This document shows, piece by piece, positions 18,431 through 23,047 of a stretch of 23,047 nucleotides of DNA. This DNA is from Porogramme epimiltina (Eukaryota; Basidiomycota; Agaricomycetes; Polyporales; Polyporaceae). The stretch spans positions 1-23,047 of the forward strand of contig FTLJ01001207.1 of the NCBI GenBank assembly GCA_900155495.1, written 5' to 3'. The translations under genes and the position numbers were made by a program. Under the pieces are notes generated by a model, which had not been told where the DNA came from, searched no databases, and saw only the letters and a list, made by a program, of their open reading frames with translations. Every line of letters starts with the position of its first letter. The stretch's first letter is position 1.

Positions 18431-21333
18431 GGACGCCGTCGTCAACAACGAGCAGGACGGTTACAGGAGAGTCCTTTGTTGCTCTCTGTTTGTGACTCAC
18501 CGGGACCCCTAACATCCCCAGCCACCGGCGTTATCCGGCGGTGGCTGCTTCCCCAACAAAGCCCTACAGAGCAGCCGCGGACTTCTAGCCACGTTGTTAT
18601 CTCCGTCAACAAAATCTCTGCTCTGGCTTGAACCCAGCAACGCTCGACGGACGAGGGGGTCAGTGCGCAGGGGGAGGGGTGTCCGGGGACCGTTATCAAC
18701 ACTCTCAGGGAACCACGTGCCGCGCGATCTATAGCGGGGACTTGCCGGGCGCACACACTCCACTCGCCCGCCCGCCCGTCACGCTGCACCGTCGAACTGC
18801 GTCATGTGCGACGGCGAACGGCCCTTCCCGCGCACGAGCCCAGAGGCCCGGACCTTGCGCTCGCTTACGGCACCGCAAAGGGAGCCCCGAGAACGGCGCA
18901 GGAAGCCCATCGATGTCCGCGCGGCGAGGTCAGACGGACGCCATATATTTCACGGGCTCTCGGACTCTCGGACTCTCGCGCTCAGGCGCGCTGGTGCACG
19001 CTCACGCCCGCATGCGTCCGCCTTGGACGTCCTGCCCTCCCCTGGGGCGCTTTGGAGGGGAGTAGAGCGCCGCAGGGTCCGCGGTGGCCCACCCGCGCGC
19101 CGCCCACGGCCCCGGGCGACCCGCCGTCCGCGCCTGTCGACGTCGTCGTACGTGTTCGAGCATGGCGTCGACTCCCGTCCACTGACGCCCGACGTCGAGC
19201 CTGCCTGTGAGCCCGCGAGGCGGGAGCATTCTCGCTCTCTCACGCGCCGGATAGCCTACGCCTTATCGATGGGCGAGAGAAGGGCGGACGCCCTCGGTGT
19301 CTGTGCAGCGGCGTGCAGCATGGTGTGTCTTCGTGGACATACGTGAGGCACGCGCGCGCAAATCGTGGGCGCCCAAAGTCCGGATTGCACTCGGGATGGC
19401 GGTAGGAGGCCTAAATGCCGCGCTCCTTCTCGTCCTCGCGAAGAGGAAGCCCTATCAAGCTCAAGAGGCCACACGCACAGAGCCCTCGAAGCGAGGCGCG
19501 TAGCCCAGGGATTGGACGACATTGAAGGCTAACCCAGATATCGACCGAGGCGCGGTGGCAGCGCGTCACCTCGACGCCTCCTTCCTCGGAATGTTGGACC
19601 TAAAAACTGTAGGGAACGTACATGGGTAGCAAAGATACCACCTCGCCTACGCTGCATTTGTTTTCCGCCTAGAAGAGCTAGCGTCCATGTGCACGCGAAC
19701 TTCCAGGTCTCCCTCTACAAAGTTCGATTCAAACGGCGCCCCCCGGTGCTATCATTAGCACCCGCTATAGAATGCGTCGGGCGAGTGCGCTGCGCGCGCT
19801 GAGTGCGAACCCACAGCGCACCCGGGCCCCTCCCTTCCCTCATGTATATAGACAGACAGTCGCGCGCTCGCGACCTAAACGGGGCCGCCCGGTCAAACCG
19901 GACGCGCCGCACACCAGACAGACGGCCCAATGCCCAATCGCCGCACCAGAACTCAGAAGCCCCGCGATTGGGTCGCCGCGAGCAGCTCGCTGCAGCGGAA
20001 CCACGCCCCGCTCAGAGTCAATTGTCCTGCGGACCTTCCAGACATGCGTGTGTGCGTTCCCTGCGACGTCTCGACGCCCGCTTGCGTGCAAGACCGGAAC
20101 CCCAGCTCTCTGGCTCGCCACCCCGCGTCCCTCGGGTTCCGCACGGTGGGCGCGCAGCGAAGCGAAGCCTAAGCAAAGCATTGAAAGGCTGGGAGACCGG
20201 CGCACCGCGAATTCGAACGCGCGGATCCCGCGCAAGACGACGACTCGACTGCCGGCGCCCGGTTCGTCCCTCCAGCCGCAGGGGCGGGGCTGAATCCTGA
20301 TGGATCCCGTAAGCCCCGCGCCCTCGAGCAGCCTTCTCTGCCCATCCGCGGGCAAGCGACGCCCCCAGCGGATCCTACGCCTGCGCTTGCTCGACAACGG
20401 CACGCCAACGCAACGCGACGCGCGAGACGGCGTCCCGCGGTCATAATCGTCGCCGCTCCCTAGGCCTATCATCACCAGGCACCCCGCCGGGGGGAGAGAA
20501 AGGGGCCACCTCGCCACGCCTTGCCCCCCAGCCCCCATTTGTCACAAAAAGAACCCCCTCGCTTGTGCGCTGTGTGTGAGCGTTGTGGGTGTCTAACGCC
20601 GGCGCCCGGCATCTGGGAGCACTAGGGTGCGCGTGCGTGCAGTGGCTAAACCGGCCCGTCCGCTGGGGCCCGAGAGGATACCGGGGAGGTACCACTGGGG
20701 GGCGTGATCCGTGCAGCGTAGGGCCCTAAGGCCTGGGGCACTTATCGGCCGGGGCGGCTGAGGGGGGGGAGCACGAGCATCTATAATCCAAGGGGGCGGA
20801 AACGCTAATGGTACACTAACGTATGTGAGGGGGGCCGGGCGCGCGCAAAGCACAGAGATCCGTATCCGTATCCGTATCCAAATCCGGGTGTGCGTCGGGC
20901 GCAAGCAAGTCCGGGACGTGTTTCACTATGGCTATGTTACAGTCGCAGGATGGGGACGAGGCGCGAGGACGGAGGCGCGAATGAAGAATGAAGCAGAAAA
21001 AAAGGAAGGTGAGGTGAGGTGGGGTGTACAACCGCAGAATGCGACGAGATATGAGAGGTATCCAGCGAGAGACAGCGAGATAGAGAGAGAATTCCGACGA
21101 CCACCGCGATCGCGCCGCGACGGGGGGCGGCCTGCCCCGGCGGCGACGATCACGACCAAGAACTTGCAGAAGCGCGTCGACTGGGCGCAGAAGGACCCTG
21201 GGGCAGGCGCCAGAGAACCTCGCCCCCACCCTTCGCAGGCGCGCCACGAGAGCCAGGCAAACGTCCTACTATCGCCGCGGGTCCCTCCAGGGCCAGCGGC
21301 GGCGCATGCGTGCTCGCCCGCCCGCCCGCGCGC
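18431..21333. other. GC-rich gap with no gene found
   Basis: This 2.9-kb stretch lies upstream of the FHA gene and downstream of the F-box gene. It is GC- and CpG-rich, so long open frames appear on all frames (for example 18,804-19,346 plus and 19,840-20,538 minus). They are Arg/Pro/Ala/Gly-rich, overlap one another and show no domain. The right-hand end near the FHA start should hold its promoter, but no TATA box is evident. A CCGTAT microrepeat (three units) sits at about 20,861-20,878. No tRNA or other RNA gene could be folded by eye. Confidence 0.5.
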
Positions 21334-23017
21334 TCACTCCCGCGGCATCGCCTGCAGCCGCTCCCGCAACGCCTCCGCGTCCGCGGCGGGCACGGGCTCC
21401 AACATGGGCTCGCCCTCCTGGCCGCTCCCGGTGAACGCGGGGCGGCCCACGACGCGGAACCACATGCAGTTGCACGTGTACATCTCCGCGCTCGTCTGCT
21501 CTGCGCTCGCCTGGACGCCGACCCCGACGTACTCGAGCGTCTTCACCGAGCGCGCGAGCAGCAGCGCGATGTCCTCGAGCTCGGGCCGCCGTGCCTTCAG
21601 CCACTTCGCGGCGGGCCCGCTGCAGCTCCCCGCGTACGCGATGCAGAACGCCTTGAGCGGTGACGTGCGGATGATGTCCTGGTGGTGGCGCTGTGTGTCC
21701 GGCGCAGGCCATAGGCGCGGGCACGAGCGCGGGCGTCACGGAACATGGGAAGAAGGCGAAGGGAAGAAGATCAGATTGGCGCGAAGGCGGGCGAAGGACG
21801 GACGGGCGGGTGGGCGCGGGGGGGAGGACGACATGGGGAATGGGGGCGGGGTAAGGATGGGGAGAGCGGCAAAGGAAAATGACGGCACGCACCACCCATT
21901 GCAGCACATCCTGCGGCGCCATGCTCCGCCCGTACGAGCCGTCGGTGAGCATGAGCTCGACGTAGCGCAGCGCGGGCGTCGCGGCCTTCATGCGCTCGAT
22001 CATCGTCCGCGGCAGCGACTGCGCGATCGTGCACGAGAGCACGACCGGGTTCGTCTTCTCCATCAGCGGCAGCGTTTTGAGGTCGTTTTGCGTGCCCGAC
22101 TTCGCGCCCATCGGGTACTGGAGCTGCAGCCGCCGCGCGGGCGACGGGAAGGACGGCAGCGGCGCGCTCGTCTCGAGGTAGTCGAGCTCGGGCCAGCACG
22201 GCGCGGCGGTCCCCGTCTCCTGCTTGATGGAGAACTCGAGGAAGAACGTCAGCCGGCGGAGGTTGGGGAAGACGTGCGCGAGTTCCGAGATCTTCGCAAT
22301 GCGCCCTCCGATGTCCAATGTGTGCACGTTGGGCCAGATATGGCGGTCGATGACGCTCTCGAGCATGCACCCGCACTCCCAGAGCTTGAGGTGCCGGAGG
22401 GAGTCGACGTAGGGACCCAAGGGGGTGATGTCACCCTGGGGACGCGGGCCATCCTTCCAGAGGCCGTTCTCGATGATAGCGGGGCGGCTCGTGAGCTGAG
22501 ACATGGCCTTGAGAGTAGAGTTTCCGATGTAGTAAAGAGACAGTTCTCGAAGGCGGGGAAGCTTGGCGAGCGCCTCGTAGACTGATGGGTGGGACTGGAA
22601 GAGGGGTTCCGCATCGCGAATGTGGACCACACGGAGGCTATCTGCTTTGAGGAGTAGCTCGGTGAGGAGGTCGGCGGAAGAGAAGTCTGCACCCCAGCCG
22701 CCTCTCGATCCGGCGTTGGACGAACAGGCGAAGGCCCCCTCGAGGAGACGGAGAGCCTTGAGGTGGGGCATCTGGTGGTCGTAGTCGAGCATTGAGCGGC
22801 AGAACATCTTGAGACGGTCTGGGCCGTCCTCCTCATCGCGCGGGTCGCCGAAAGATACGTCTGCGAGGACGCGGGGGAAAGCAATAGTGTAGGCGTCCTT
22901 GCATGTCATGGCGAGCTGGAGGGCGTCGGCGGGGTCGCAGAAGGCGGAGATGGCGGTGAGGACATCGTGGTTGAGCCTGAGGAAGTGGGTGCGAGGCGCG
23001 GGGTCGGGGTCTTGCAT
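21334..23017 (-). CDS. F-box / leucine-rich-repeat-like protein (489 aa, 2 exons)
   Basis: Minus-strand exons are 23017-21893 and 21678-21334. The single intron (214 nt) has a GTGCGT donor and a CACCAG acceptor and is phase 0; it is long for this window. The 489-aa product starts with a basidiomycete F-box (about residues 12-55): LRLNHDVLTAISAFC, then PADALQLAMTCKDAY. Leucine-rich-repeat-like segments follow (HLKALRLLEG, LRVVHIRDAEP, LRELSLYYIG, LRHLKLWECG, VHTLDIGG, LRRLTFFLEF). Exon 2 adds DIIRTSPLKAFCIAYAG and an Arg/Glu/Ala-rich end. F-box proteins recruit targets to SCF ubiquitin ligases through Skp1; the LRR-like part would bind substrate. Agaricomycetes have large F-box families, so no specific role can be named. 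A donor 3 nt earlier would drop one Val. The gene is complete; only 30 nt of its upstream region is in the window. Confidence 0.85.
21804..21824 (+). other. G-quadruplex-type motif within the F-box gene intron
   Basis: GGGCGGGTGGGCGCGGG and the adjoining G-run give four G-tracts on the plus strand. This is the complement of the intron of the minus-strand gene, so the pre-mRNA carries a C-rich tract here. It may simply be the intron's pyrimidine bias. Confidence 0.4.
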
Positions 23018-23047
23018 GGGGCGGGAGGGGATGCGGCGGAGAGGGGG

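Noticed and set aside
18804..19346. 180-codon plus-strand open frame in the GC-rich gap
   Set aside because: Arg/Pro/Ala-rich with competing frames on both strands, no recognisable domain and no splice-supported extension.
19720..19740. tRNA-like B-box (AGTTCGATTCAAA)
   Set aside because: No matching A-box spacing, acceptor stem or anticodon arm could be paired around it.
19840..20538. 232-codon minus-strand open frame
   Set aside because: Same GC-driven pattern as its neighbours; no motif and no plausible start context.
20825..22585. 586-codon plus-strand open frame
   Set aside because: It lies antisense to the F-box/LRR gene, is low-complexity and Arg-rich, and has no domain. GC-rich coding DNA commonly gives such antisense frames.

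Overview
The window reads as nuclear DNA of a basidiomycete fungus, most likely a Polyporales-type agaricomycete. The reasons are many 48-77 nt GT-AG introns, two families largely confined to basidiomycetes (DUF6593 and DUF6533), a basidiomycete-style F-box/LRR gene, and GC-rich coding sequence on the right. The species assignment is inference. Gene models were built by hand from splice signals and from comparing paralogues within the window.

Layout. (1) 1-4,213: three tandem plus-strand DUF6593 genes (164, 177 and 164 aa), each with three exons and identical intron phases. The first two lie in a duplicated unit of about 1.1 kb that includes promoter and 3' flank. (2) 4,570-14,724: three plus-strand DUF6533 multi-pass membrane-protein genes (315, 308 and 317 aa). 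Each has 17 exons, all introns fall at matching places, and each has a 10-nt microexon 2. They are separated by two accessory gaps. The first gap (6.4-8.9 kb) holds what looks like a decaying gene of unknown family. The second (10.8-12.8 kb) holds an element of about 0.8 kb with long terminal inverted repeats. A block of about 0.2 kb is duplicated upstream of the second and third copies. (3) 15,660-18,430, minus strand: a four-exon gene for an 843-aa FHA / coiled-coil / tail-anchored protein of the SLMAP-PRO45-Far10 type, a STRIPAK (FAR) complex subunit. (4) 18,431-21,333: a GC-rich gap in which I find no gene. (5) 21,334-23,017, minus strand: a two-exon F-box/LRR-like protein (489 aa), complete.

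How it fits together. The left 14 kb is a lineage-specific duplication zone: two unrelated fungal families, each expanded to three head-to-tail copies, with a TATA-like element about 67-111 nt before every start and with repeat and transposon debris between copies. The right 8 kb is GC-rich and carries conserved cellular genes. The composition change begins inside the 3' half of the third DUF6533 gene. I see no rRNA, tRNA, CRISPR, plasmid or viral feature. The most notable points are the 17-exon architecture with its phase-locked microexon, a probable GC-AG intron in two of three paralogues, the inverted-repeat element, and the decayed gene.
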